Shown piece by piece: positions 14,762-22,859 of a stretch of DNA of 64,000 nucleotides. This stretch comes from Terriglobia bacterium. Lineage in GTDB: Bacteria > Acidobacteriota > Terriglobia > Bryobacterales > Bryobacteraceae. Location of the stretch: contig JAIQEX010000010.1 in NCBI GenBank assembly GCA_020073615.1, positions 18,767 through 82,766 of the forward strand. The letters are read 5' to 3'. The translations under genes were made by a program, and so were the position numbers. How positions within the stretch are numbered: position 1 is the first letter of the stretch; each line of letters opens with the position of its first letter. The notes beneath the pieces are model-generated. The model ran no database searches. It was given only the letters and a program-made list of their open reading frames with translations, and was not told the origin of the DNA.

Positions 14762-16711
14762 CTACCGCAAATTCTCGTTGAACCACGCGATCATCCGCAC
14801 CAGGACGTCGCGCTGGTGCTCCGCCGTGTGGAACACGTGTCCTTCGTCGGGATACACGACCATCTGCGTCTTCACTCCGAGGGTCTTGAGGGCATGCCAA
14901 AACTCGTAGGATTGGGGCGGCGGGCACTCGCCGTCGCGGTCGCCCACGACGACGAGCGTCGGGGTCTTCACGCGCTTGATGAAGTTGATGGCGGAGCTCT
15001 TGGCGTAGACCGCGGGGTCGTCGTAGACTGACGCGCCGAAGTACGGGATCATCCACTGGTCGATGGCGTTCTCGCCGTAATAACTCTGCCAGTTGGCGAT
15101 GCCCGCCCCGGCCATGGCCGCGCGGAAGCGGCCGGTCTGCGTCACCGCCCACATGGTCATGAAGCCGCCGTAGCTCCAACCCGTGAGACCGACGCGATTG
15201 GCGTCCACCGGTGCGGTGCGGATGGCTTCCTCGACGCCCGCCAGGATGTCGCGCAGATCGCCGCCGCCAAAATCGGCCACGTTGGCGAGGGCAAACTTTT
15301 CGCCTTGCCCATAGCTGCCGCGCGGGTTCGGCAGCAGCACGAAGTATCCCTGCTGCGAAAGCAGCGTGGGGTTGAACCCGGGCCGCGGCCACGCCGGCTT
15401 CAGCGAGGAGGCCGGCCCGCCGTGCACCGCCACCACCATGGGGTACTTGCGGTCCGGCGCGAAATCGCTGGGATAGAGCAGCCACCCCTGCACGCGAAAG
15501 CCGTCGCTCGTCCAGTGCAGGCTCTTGGCGTCTCCCCACAACGGCCGGCGCGCGCTGTTTTCGTGGGTCGCCTGTTTCCATTCGCCGATCGCCCCCGCCC
15601 AGATCTCCGGCGGCTGGCGCCACGAGTTGCGGATCACCGCGCTGGCCTTCGCGTCCGCGGTCATCGAGATGCCGCTATCGTCGAAGGCCGGGTTGATGCT
15701 CTCCTCGCCTTGCCACAGCCGCTCGGCCTGGCCGGTGGCCGGGTCCAGGCGCGAAATGGCGCTGCCGCCGTCGTAGTGTTCAGTGAAGTAGAGTTGCTTC
15801 GCCTGCCGCGGCCAGGCGATATTGCTCGCCGAAGACGCCATCCCCGGAGTGAGATTGCGCGCTTCGCCGCCGCCCGCGGGCACCGCAAAGATGTCGCCTC
15901 CGGTCGATCCTTCGTCGCTCATCAGGCCGCCGATGAAGACGATCGACCGGCCATCGGGGGACCAGCGCGGCGCCGCGATCTGCTGCTGGACGCCGGGCTT
16001 GTAGATGGCCTTCATCTCGCCGGCCGCGGCGGAAAGGGTGTACAGTTGCGCGATCCACCAGTTATCGTCGCCCGCGCCCGCCGCGGCCGTGGCGGCGAAG
16101 GTCCGCCCGTCGGGCGACCACTCGTACTCGTACACGTACATGTCCCGGGGCGAAAGTTGACGCACCGCGCCGGTGGCCGCGTCCACCACCGTCAGGCGCT
16201 GTTCGTAGATCTTCGATTCCAGGACGCCCGCATCCGGCGGCACCGGATCGAGCGGTCCCGCGCGGCGGGGCAGATCCTCAGTAAACAGGATGGCCACCTG
16301 CTTTCCATCCGGCGACCAGCGCGGGTCGTCCAGCAGGCCCTTGAGATGGGTGAGTTGGCGCGCGGGTCCGCCCTCGGCCGCGGCGATATAAAGCTGGAGC
16401 TGCTCCTTCTTCTCCCGGTCGGAAAGGAAGGCGATCTGCTTCCCGTCGGGCGACCAGGCCACGCCGTGCTCGTCATAGGAGGCCTTGCCATCGCCCGCCG
16501 AAATCCGCCGCCGCGGGGCGAGGTAAATGGCGGACTTGCCCTCCGCCAGCGCCTCCACGTACGCCACGTGCGCGCCCTCGGGAGAGATCCTGGCTTCGAG
16601 GAACTGCCGCGTGGCGGCGATTTCCGCGAGCGCGGGCTCGACCGGCGTTGCGGGTTGCGCGTGAAGCCCCCAGACCGCAATTAGTGCCGTGCAAAGGAAA
16701 CGAACGTTCAT
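14762..16711 (-). CDS. exported S9-family prolyl oligopeptidase/dipeptidyl peptidase
   Basis: A 649-residue serine peptidase. A signal peptide (NVRFLCTALIAVWGLHAQ) precedes a beta-propeller of TolB-like repeats (VAWSPDGKQIAFLSD, PRWSPDGKQVAILF, YEWSPDGRTFAATA, PRWSPDGRSIVFIG). The alpha/beta-hydrolase domain follows, with the nucleophile in GWSYGGFMT (S513), the aspartate in VVGDRDGECPP and the histidine in DEGHVFHT. The propeller limits access so that only short peptides reach the site. It is convergent with the amidohydrolase gene; both are exported and could act together in peptide use, which is inference. Confidence 0.93.
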   Translation of the reverse strand: MNVRFLCTALIAVWGLHAQPATPVEPALAEIAATRQFLEARISPEGAHVAYVEALAEGKSAIYLAPRRRISAGDGKASYDEHGVAWSPDGKQIAFLSDREKKEQLQLYIAAAEGGPARQLTHLKGLLDDPRWSPDGKQVAILFTEDLPRRAGPLDPVPPDAGVLESKIYEQRLTVVDAATGAVRQLSPRDMYVYEYEWSPDGRTFAATAAAGAGDDNWWIAQLYTLSAAAGEMKAIYKPGVQQQIAAPRWSPDGRSIVFIGGLMSDEGSTGGDIFAVPAGGGEARNLTPGMASSASNIAWPRQAKQLYFTEHYDGGSAISRLDPATGQAERLWQGEESINPAFDDSGISMTADAKASAVIRNSWRQPPEIWAGAIGEWKQATHENSARRPLWGDAKSLHWTSDGFRVQGWLLYPSDFAPDRKYPMVVAVHGGPASSLKPAWPRPGFNPTLLSQQGYFVLLPNPRGSYGQGEKFALANVADFGGGDLRDILAGVEEAIRTAPVDANRVGLTGWSYGGFMTMWAVTQTGRFRAAMAGAGIANWQSYYGENAIDQWMIPYFGASVYDDPAVYAKSSAINFIKRVKTPTLVVVGDRDGECPPPQSYEFWHALKTLGVKTQMVVYPDEGHVFHTAEHQRDVLVRMIAWFNENLR

Positions 16712-17512
16712 GGCAAACCGAGCTTATCAGATCCGCACCGCGCGCGGCCGGACCCACGGGAAGATTGGCGCCAGGTGGTAGCGCGGCGGCAAGCAAGCGG
16801 CGCCGCGCGAAGCGAGGCGCGCATTGCGCCCGATGCGCTCCGGGTGGTCAGGCGTGCCGTGGAACGGCAAGGGGCCGAAGGCGCGATAGAACTACCGCGA
16901 CCGGAGACACTGCGGCTGTAAGAAGGGGGTGAAACGGGTGAGGATGTCGTCGCGGCGGCCGGGGCTTGCGGACTTATCGCCGGGCGTTTCCGGCCGCCAA
17001 TGGTTTGAGCCGCGTCTTCGATGATCTAGGCCCGCTGGATGGCGGACATATCGTTGCCGATTCGACGCGTTGGCTCTCTGATACCCGATGGGACGGCAAT
17101 CACTGCTCTCCGCTCTCCACAGGATGTGCTGGGACCGCGATCCCAAGATCTCCCCGTCGACACCATCCATATAGGTGCATGCCGCGTGGCTTTAAAGGCC
17201 GCCGGGGAGTTCAGTACCACCTGAGTTGCGACGTTTGCTGGCCAGCAAAGAAACCTGTCGGGGCCGTGCGGTGGTGCGCAAGGCCTCTTTCACGATTTCA
17301 CGGTAGCATGGCGGCTGCGGGCGGGTGGCGCGATTGGCGGGCAAGGCGATGGAAATGAAGGCGAAAAAACTTGTGAACGGCTTCGCGCGCGGGGGAGAGG
17401 ACGTCCGGATTCACCGGAGGCGGCGGCGTATTCCGGCATGCCGGCGTTGGGTTGAAGTGGAGCGGATCAAGGGCCGCGAGGATATATTACTGGATATAGG
17501 GAGGAATCCTCC
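16712..17512. other. 800-bp stretch without a supported gene
   Basis: Several short frames exist, for example plus-strand 17039-17224 (61 residues) and 17325-17543, but none has a ribosome binding site plus a recognisable domain. The segment may hold decayed sequence. AT-rich GATATATTACTGGATATAGG around 17480-17500 contains a repeated GATAT and probably belongs to the promoter of the toxin-antitoxin pair that follows. Confidence 0.4.
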
Positions 17513-17815
17513 GTGCGCACCACGCCGCAGAAACGAGCGCTGAAGCGATACCGGAAGCGCCTCAAGCAGCGGGGGGTGGTCCGGTTCGAGGTTCTTGGGC
17601 TGGACGCCGATCGCGAACTGATCCGGTCGCTCGCAAGGCGGCTCGCCAGCGACGGCGCTGAGTCGGCTCGTATTCGCGCCAGTGTCCGCCGGGCCATTGC
17701 CGGGGAACAGCCGGAAAAGGGCGGCATTCTCAAAGCACTACGCCGATCCCCTCTGGCCGGCGCCGAGCTGGATCTGAGCCGCCCGCGGACTTCGGGCCGC
17801 AGAGTCGATCTGTGA
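17513..17815 (+). CDS. VapB-like antitoxin partner of the PIN toxin
   Basis: A 100-residue basic protein starting with GTG after a GGGAGG site. The beginning (QKRALKRYRKRLKQRGVVRFEVLGLDADRELIRSLARRLA) looks like a short ribbon-helix-helix DNA-binding region; the acidic and polar tail could bind the toxin. Its stop codon overlaps the GTG start of the PIN-domain gene by 4 bp, the standard arrangement of antitoxin followed by toxin. Assignment rests mainly on context and size. Confidence 0.72.
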   Translation: MRTTPQKRALKRYRKRLKQRGVVRFEVLGLDADRELIRSLARRLASDGAESARIRASVRRAIAGEQPEKGGILKALRRSPLAGAELDLSRPRTSGRRVDL

Positions 17816-18240
17816 GCCGGAGCCTCCTCGACACCAACATCATCGGCAATGTCACCAAACCCGTGCCATCGGAAGCGCTGGTCAAGTGGATGGCCGAGCA
17901 AGCCGACGCGGATCTGTTTATTTCTTCGCTGACAGTGGCTGAAATCCGGCGCGGCATACTGGAGAAGCCCGCCGGAAAGAAGCGCCGGGAACTGGAGCGT
18001 TGGTTTACCGGCCGCAAAGGCCCGCAGGCGCTATTCGCCGGCCGAGTGCTCCCGTTCGACGAAAGGGCCGCCCTGGTCCGGGCGCGGCTGATGGCCGGCG
18101 GCACGGCGAAAGGGCAGCCCCGGAGCCCCCTCGACATGATCATTGCCGCCGTGGCGGAAGCGAATGGCTGCGTGGTTGTGACCGAGAACGAAAGAGACTT
18201 CGCGGGCCTGAAGATCGTGAACCCCTTGCGCGCGAGTTGA
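17812..18240 (+). CDS. vapC: VapC-type PIN-domain ribonuclease toxin
   Basis: A 142-residue PIN-domain protein. Conserved acidic residues of the Mg-dependent nuclease site are visible: D7 in SLLDTNII, E in TVAEIRRGI, D in SPLDMIIAA and the TENERDF element. VapC toxins cut tRNA or rRNA when released from their antitoxin. All four acidic positions are kept, so it appears functional. The GTG start overlaps the stop of the upstream antitoxin. Confidence 0.9.
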   Translation: MSRSLLDTNIIGNVTKPVPSEALVKWMAEQADADLFISSLTVAEIRRGILEKPAGKKRRELERWFTGRKGPQALFAGRVLPFDERAALVRARLMAGGTAKGQPRSPLDMIIAAVAEANGCVVVTENERDFAGLKIVNPLRAS

Positions 18241-18269
18241 AGCTGGGAAAGGTGCGGGTGTTGGCGGAG

Positions 18270-18292
18270 TAGGGTAGGCCTCCTGGCATGCC
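18270..18292. repeat. single copy of the GTAGGCCTCCTGGC dispersed repeat
   Basis: TAGGGTAGGCCTCCTGGCAT downstream of vapC matches the ends of the elements at 965-1226 and 60460-60623. Only one arm is seen here, so it is a solo or decayed copy. Confidence 0.6.
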
Positions 18293-18323
18293 ATCGCTCC
18301 GAAGGCGCGCAATCGGCCGTGGT

Positions 18324-18701
18324 TCACGCGGCACCCTGCAGTGCCTTTGCAACCGTGTCCGGAAAGCGATCGATCACGGTCAGGTAGGCCCGTACCGGGC
18401 TCGGCGGTTGCGCCCCACTGCTTTCCCAATCCTGCAACGTGTGTACATTGAAGCCGTACCGCCTGGCGAATTCGGCCTGAGACAATCCCGATCTGCTGCG
18501 GATCGCTTTCACGTCCACCGGGCCCGGAAACGGCTGGAAGTTTTTTCCGCGAACCGCGCCGGCCGGGAGTTCCAGCGTTTCAGGGATGTCGGATGTATCG
18601 ATATCCTCATCCCGCGCGTTCTGGAGCGCGAGCAATTCCTTCTTCTGTTTCCCGGAAAGCGGTTTGCCGAGAAGCTCCTCTTCACGGAATCGTTTCAGCA
18701 T
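18324..18701 (-). CDS. BrnA-like/XRE helix-turn-helix antitoxin
   Basis: A 125-residue protein with two parts. Residues 1-48 (SGKQKKELLALQNARDEDIDTSDIPE) resemble the start of BrnA antitoxins, with the typical DxxIDxSDIPE element. Residues 62-125 form an XRE/NadS-type HTH (VKAIRSRSGLSQAEFARRYG, then VHTLQDWESSGAQPPSPVRAYL). It overlaps the 3' end of the BrnT reading frame by 20 bp, so the two form a BrnTA-type module. The antitoxin looks intact although the toxin frame is broken. Confidence 0.82.
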   Translation of the reverse strand: MLKRFREEELLGKPLSGKQKKELLALQNARDEDIDTSDIPETLELPAGAVRGKNFQPFPGPVDVKAIRSRSGLSQAEFARRYGFNVHTLQDWESSGAQPPSPVRAYLTVIDRFPDTVAKALQGAA

Positions 18702-18973
18702 AGAGTTTTCTTTCCTGACGTGTGGCGCGGCGGGCTGAAATGATCCGTACCGCCGCCTCGGCTAGTTCCTCGGTATAGGTGTGCACGACGGTAAGAAACA
18801 ACAACGGGCCTCTCACCGACCCGATCGCGTGCCACCTTTCCTCACCGTCCTCGATACGCTCGATAAACAGCAGGCGATTCGGGTCCTCGAACACAAGGGC
18901 CGCGGTTTCGAACGAAATCCCGTGCTTCGCGCGGTTGGCCTCATTTCTTGTTTTCGTCCCACTCGAATCTCAC
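18682..18973 (-). pseudogene. brnT: brnT toxin with a frameshift near its start
   Basis: BrnT (DUF497) is a small ribonuclease toxin. The downstream frame encodes EANRAKHGISFETAALVFED, then VVHTYTEE and VRIISARRATRQERKLY, the full family core. The expected start VRFEWDENK is present upstream (GTG at 18973) but in a different frame: after AAGAAA one extra T at about 18942-18947 creates a TGA. Removing that base joins DENK-K-EANRAKHG exactly as in intact BrnT proteins. The gene is therefore either inactivated or carries a sequencing error. The intact antitoxin follows. Confidence 0.8.
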
Positions 18974-19265
18974 ACATCTGCTACGATACGGAATTTCCGC
19001 ATAGAAGCCAAGGCGGTCCTGGGATGCAGCGAACTTTATGATGCCCTGGCGCGGATATCCCGGCCCCCAACTGTCCTCCTAACAGCCTTTCCGGGACATG
19101 AAGAAGAAGAGCTACTTTGACCAGTGATCCGGTCGATTCGGGCACAACCGGCCCACTCCTTGCGAAATTCCCGCCCGGCGCAGCTTCATAGCACGACGCC
19201 GGCCGAGCCGCTATACGTGGCTGGGCAGAATGAACCGGCTTGCGCGACAATTGAAACTACAGGTC

Positions 19266-19595
19266 ATGCCGACGCTAAGCGATTTTGAGAAACTGCTGCC
19301 TACGCTATCGCCCGGCGAGAAGGCCCAGATCCTGAAGTGGGTGGTCCAGGAACTGGGGGACGCTTTTCCGGGGATTGACTCACGTTCCGATGTCTGCGGC
19401 GGCGAACCATGCATTGTCCGGACGCGGATTCCCGTTTGGCTGCTGGAACAGGCGCGACGCCTGGGCGCGAGCGAGCAGGAGTTGCTGGCGGCGTATCCCT
19501 CTCTACGCGCAGAGGACCTTGTGAACGCCTGGGCCTACGCGCGTTCCCATTCCGGAGAAATTGAAGCGCAGATTCGCGGCAACGAGGCCGCTTAG
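19266..19595 (+). CDS. DUF433 protein (VapB45-like antitoxin)
   Basis: A 109-residue protein. The N-terminus (TLSDFEKLLPTLSPGEKAQILKWVVQELGDAF) precedes the DUF433 helix-turn-helix core: SRSDVCGGEPCIVRTRIPVWLLEQARRLG, then LLAAYPSLRAEDLVNAWAYARSH. Such proteins are usually encoded just before a DUF5615 PIN-like toxin. Here only the first 22 codons of that toxin remain. An alternative start at 19230 would add 12 residues; 19266 gives the start seen in relatives. Confidence 0.85.
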   Translation: MPTLSDFEKLLPTLSPGEKAQILKWVVQELGDAFPGIDSRSDVCGGEPCIVRTRIPVWLLEQARRLGASEQELLAAYPSLRAEDLVNAWAYARSHSGEIEAQIRGNEAA

Positions 19596-19598
19596 TCG

Positions 19599-19667
19599 GT
19601 GGCCCGGTACTATGCAAACGAGAACATTGCGGCACAGGCCGCGGCTGGAGCAGCGCTTGCGGGCTAG
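19599..19667 (+). pseudogene. truncated DUF5615 (VapC45-like) toxin remnant
   Basis: Three bases after the DUF433 stop codon a GTG opens VARYYANENIAAQ, the standard start of DUF5615 PIN-like toxins (RYYADENIA, first active-site aspartate here replaced by Asn). The frame ends at TAG 19665-19667 after 22 codons, and no other frame downstream restores the family sequence. The toxin is thus lost while the antitoxin is kept. Confidence 0.65.
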
Positions 19668-19800
19668 GATTGGAGGGGACTTGCGCCCGTTCCAGTTCAC
19701 CGTGAGTCAACGGCTACGAACCACGGTATTCGAGCATGGGACTCACCGACATCGGTAAGCTTGCCTTGCCAAAATGCGCGCGATGCGCTGAGATAGATCC

Positions 19801-20301
19801 ATGGCAGATTGGGTACAGAGACTATCGGACGTGGAGATGCAGTTAGATGCAGGACGGCGCGCCGTGGAGAGCAAAGCCGAAGAGCTCTTTGAGCAAATTA
19901 TCGCCGAGATTGAGGCTTGCCTGACGTCTTTCAACGAACGTCATCCTATAGGTCCTGATCTGGAGACTCTCGACATCGAAGATCGATTCAAAAACACCGC
20001 CTATGTTAAAAGGCAGAAGGGCGCTCTCGTTGCCACAGTTTCTCGCAGAGCCCCCGATGCGCACTCACTTACGCTTGAACTTATTCCTGCGATGAAGGTG
20101 CTCCGCCGACGGCGAGACGGCCAGCAGGAGAGCGACATCTCGATCAAAGCGGAGCGCTTGGACAACGCTCCGGCGACACCTGTTTGGCAGTTTCATTTCG
20201 TGGTGGATCGGAAGCTCTTCACAATCCCCGAACTGGCCCAGGCTCTCTTGGCTACAACCCTCTTCCGACGGGAAGTGCTCGATTCCGCTCAGAGCCAGTG
20301 A
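19801..20301 (+). CDS. hypothetical protein
   Basis: A 166-residue soluble protein I do not recognise. A helical N-terminus (WVQRLSDVEMQLDAGRRAVESKAEELFEQIIAEIEACLTSF) with coiled-coil character is followed by a mixed alpha/beta part that includes LTLELIPAMKVLRRRRDG and WQFHFVVDRKLFTIPELAQALLA. Composition is charged with no signal or membrane segment. It lies at the edge of a segment with visibly lower GC than the rest of the window, after the toxin-antitoxin cluster, so recent transfer is possible. Confidence 0.55.
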   Translation: MADWVQRLSDVEMQLDAGRRAVESKAEELFEQIIAEIEACLTSFNERHPIGPDLETLDIEDRFKNTAYVKRQKGALVATVSRRAPDAHSLTLELIPAMKVLRRRRDGQQESDISIKAERLDNAPATPVWQFHFVVDRKLFTIPELAQALLATTLFRREVLDSAQSQ

Positions 20302-20552
20302 GAGCATCCCAAACTAATCCGAGGGGACCGCTAGTAAGGCGGTCCGTGTTCCGTGTGTTGTTGACCGCCTCCCCGAGTCTGCATTACAGACGATTCGCTG
20401 CCCACGTAGTACATTTGGCTGATGCCGCGCGCTTGTAGGCCCTATTTGGGTGGGCGTCACAAGCGGCCGTTTCCGAGTCCAGCGCATTCGGCTCGGGAGG
20501 CGTTATGCTCGGGATCCTGCTGGGTGTGGTGTTCAGCGGTCACATCGTTCCG

Positions 20553-21386
20553 TTAAAACTCAACCTTGCTCAGGCGTGCCCGTGCCGCCTCAGTGTAAAA
20601 GCTGGGCTGTCCTCTTCCCGATTCGATGATCTTGTTAAGCCACTCCCTCGTGGAGGCCCAGTCTTTGCGGCTCCAATAACCCTGGGCGATCTGATACCTG
20701 AATGCCTGCAGATATGGGCTGGCCGGAAAAGCGACCTCAAACTCTGCAAATGTCTTTAGCACCATTGGCATGTATTTGGCAAAGTTTGACTTCAGTCCGT
20801 AGCTGGATCCGTATTGACTCAGATCTTTCCAGCCTAGCAGCGCAAACAGTTTTCGCTGGTAGGCTAGCTCCGCAGCGTCTGAACCTGAAAATTCTGCAAT
20901 TACCTTGTCATACCATCCAAGAGCCACTTCCACCATAGGCATCCAGGATGAGTCTATTGTGAATTTCCGATCGCTTTCAGACCAAAAGTCCCCGTTTCGG
21001 ATATAAGATTGTGCCACCGCCGAGGATACCGAGGAATCTGACGCCTTCGCGAACACCTCTCGTAACTGCGTCAACCTGTCCTTCAGTTCGGTTGCACGCT
21101 TTGACGTCGGATGATCCTTCACAAGCCGGGCCCAATCGTCAACTGCCGTCGAATAGTTGCCCTCGTCAAATGCAATCTGCCCCATATAGTAGAGTGCCTC
21201 GGCCTTCGTCGTAGGCACAGTCTTTGGATCGTGATAGAGTGCAATGAACACTTCCATTGCCTTCGGCTTGAGACCGTGCAGGTAATAGTCCTTCGCAAGT
21301 TCGAGCTCTTGCGCAGTTCCAGGGCGGGAGCAGGAGACAGTCAGCAAGCTAACAGCTGAAATATAGAAAAGGATATTCTTTTTCAT
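20553..21386 (-). CDS. lipoprotein with tetratricopeptide-like repeats
   Basis: A 277-residue predicted lipoprotein. The start at 21386 gives a clear lipoprotein signal, MKKNILFYISAVSLLTVSC, with lipobox cysteine 19; the frame extends to 21422 but that would hide the signal. The mature part has TPR-like helices (ELAKDYYLHGLKPKAMEVFIALYHD, LYYMGQIAFDEGNYSTAVDDWARL, FRYQIAQGYWSRKDWASTREWL). This resembles BamD-type or YfgC-type periplasmic scaffold proteins, but no specific partner can be named. Codon use and GC are lower than in neighbouring regions. Confidence 0.72.
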   Translation of the reverse strand: MKKNILFYISAVSLLTVSCSRPGTAQELELAKDYYLHGLKPKAMEVFIALYHDPKTVPTTKAEALYYMGQIAFDEGNYSTAVDDWARLVKDHPTSKRATELKDRLTQLREVFAKASDSSVSSAVAQSYIRNGDFWSESDRKFTIDSSWMPMVEVALGWYDKVIAEFSGSDAAELAYQRKLFALLGWKDLSQYGSSYGLKSNFAKYMPMVLKTFAEFEVAFPASPYLQAFRYQIAQGYWSRKDWASTREWLNKIIESGRGQPSFYTEAARARLSKVEF

Positions 21387-21664
21387 CCGCGCACATCCAA
21401 TGAAGTTTATAGCATGTGTCATGATCCGAGTCTAGGGGAGCGCGGGGAGGTGTCGAGGAGGAGAGCGTTGGGTGCGGCCGCACCGGCGGCTACTCAACGC
21501 CGTGGGTTTTTCTTGTAGGGTCGAATGGTCGCCCCCTCCTCCACAAACTGGCTCCGCTCTTGCGGAGGGCAGTTCAAGCCACCTTGGGATGAGTGGGCCG
21601 CAATGCCGACGAAGGACAGCGAGACGTCAGCACGGGTGACAATTACGGGATGCCGACGGCAGGC

Positions 21665-22615
21665 TTAGAGCCAGATCATTTCGGCGTAGGCAGTGAGCGA
21701 TCCGATTTCGAAATGTATGTGATCCCGCGACTCGATGAGAGCGGCCTCTTCGGGAGACGGCGGCACCCAGAGAAAACGATGCTCCTGCTGATAACTGAAC
21801 CGAAAGTGTTTAAACAGCTGCACGGCCATTTGGTGCGGGCGAGCGAAGAACGGATCGAAATAGACCACCGGCGCAGCGATGAACGTCCAGCCGGGTAGCT
21901 GGGTGTTGACTGCGTTTTGTACCTGCGAGGTAAACTCTTCTGGGCGTGTGATGACCACGCATGTTTCATCGAAGTCCTCGAACATTCGTGCCTCGCACGC
22001 TTCTGCCAGACAGTAAACGTAGAAGTCCGTTGTGGCCTGAAGTTCGACGAGTGTGTTGCCGAGGTATGGAACGTTCAAGTCAACGGCGCTGGTCCCGTTG
22101 GCGTCCTGCCGAACTCCCATGAACCGATGGGCATCGATCGGATGTACATACGCCGCGACCCGTGCTTCATTGTCGGCTCTGGCGCGTCCCAGGCTCGGAT
22201 CGCAGTAGAAGCTTGCTCGCGATATCCGGCCTCTTCCCTCAAGCAGGAGCGCCGCCATATGCTTCCGTTTTCCGAATTTCACCAGAATCGGTCCGGGCCA
22301 AGAGCGGTCAGCCAGTGCTCGAAGAGCCCGCCTGACTCTTGGGGGCTTCGGAAGGTTAAGAGCGTCCAGCACGCCAGCTTGCCGGTGGTGAAATCCACGT
22401 ATGGCCATCTCCTCAAGAACGTGCGCGAAATGTTCCATTTGGGAAGGGTCTTCGTCGAAGGGCTTAAGTCCGACTTTGCCGTCCGGCGTGTAAACCAACA
22501 TGGCTGACGCCAGATCGCCAACCCGCGTGAAAAGGTCAGCGTTCGGCAGGTCGCGCATATAAGGGTCGCCACGATACTGAAGTCGCCAAGCCTCGTCCCG
22601 CCTCATCAGCGTCAT
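21665..22615 (-). CDS. hypothetical protein
   Basis: A 316-residue soluble protein I do not recognise. Notable stretches are AMLVYTPDGKVGLKPFDED, YLGNTLVELQATTDFYVYCLAEACEARMFEDFDETCVVI and AAPVVYFDPFFARPHQMAVQLFKHFRFSYQQEHRFLW. The alternating strands and helices suggest a globular alpha/beta enzyme or binding protein. The QEHRFLW element near the C-terminus resembles the end of some uncharacterised proteins of defence or abortive-infection neighbourhoods, but this is too weak to assign. It stands alone, flanked by gene-free spacers, in the lower-GC segment. Confidence 0.6.
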   Translation of the reverse strand: MTLMRRDEAWRLQYRGDPYMRDLPNADLFTRVGDLASAMLVYTPDGKVGLKPFDEDPSQMEHFAHVLEEMAIRGFHHRQAGVLDALNLPKPPRVRRALRALADRSWPGPILVKFGKRKHMAALLLEGRGRISRASFYCDPSLGRARADNEARVAAYVHPIDAHRFMGVRQDANGTSAVDLNVPYLGNTLVELQATTDFYVYCLAEACEARMFEDFDETCVVITRPEEFTSQVQNAVNTQLPGWTFIAAPVVYFDPFFARPHQMAVQLFKHFRFSYQQEHRFLWVPPSPEEAALIESRDHIHFEIGSLTAYAEMIWL

Positions 22616-22859
22616 TTCTTCAGGTTAAAGCACGCACGCACCGGTAAGACAGCGCCTGCGACCCTGCGCGTCCCTCAGACGTACTCCGCACCGCCCGCAT
22701 CGAGAGGGATTAGTACCGGTAAGCCGGCTCCTGTCCTCCGATGCGCCAAGCCCGGGCGACCGCGGCCTTACGGCTTGTCGGAAAGCGGTGACAGGCAACG
22801 CTGTCCACGCACCGAAGAAGGCGCGGTTTGGGACTGCGCAGCCAGCCACGGCTTTGCTC

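Noticed and set aside
17039..17224. 61-residue plus-strand frame in the 16.7-17.5 kb gap
   Set aside because: No ribosome binding site, no recognisable domain and no coupled neighbour.
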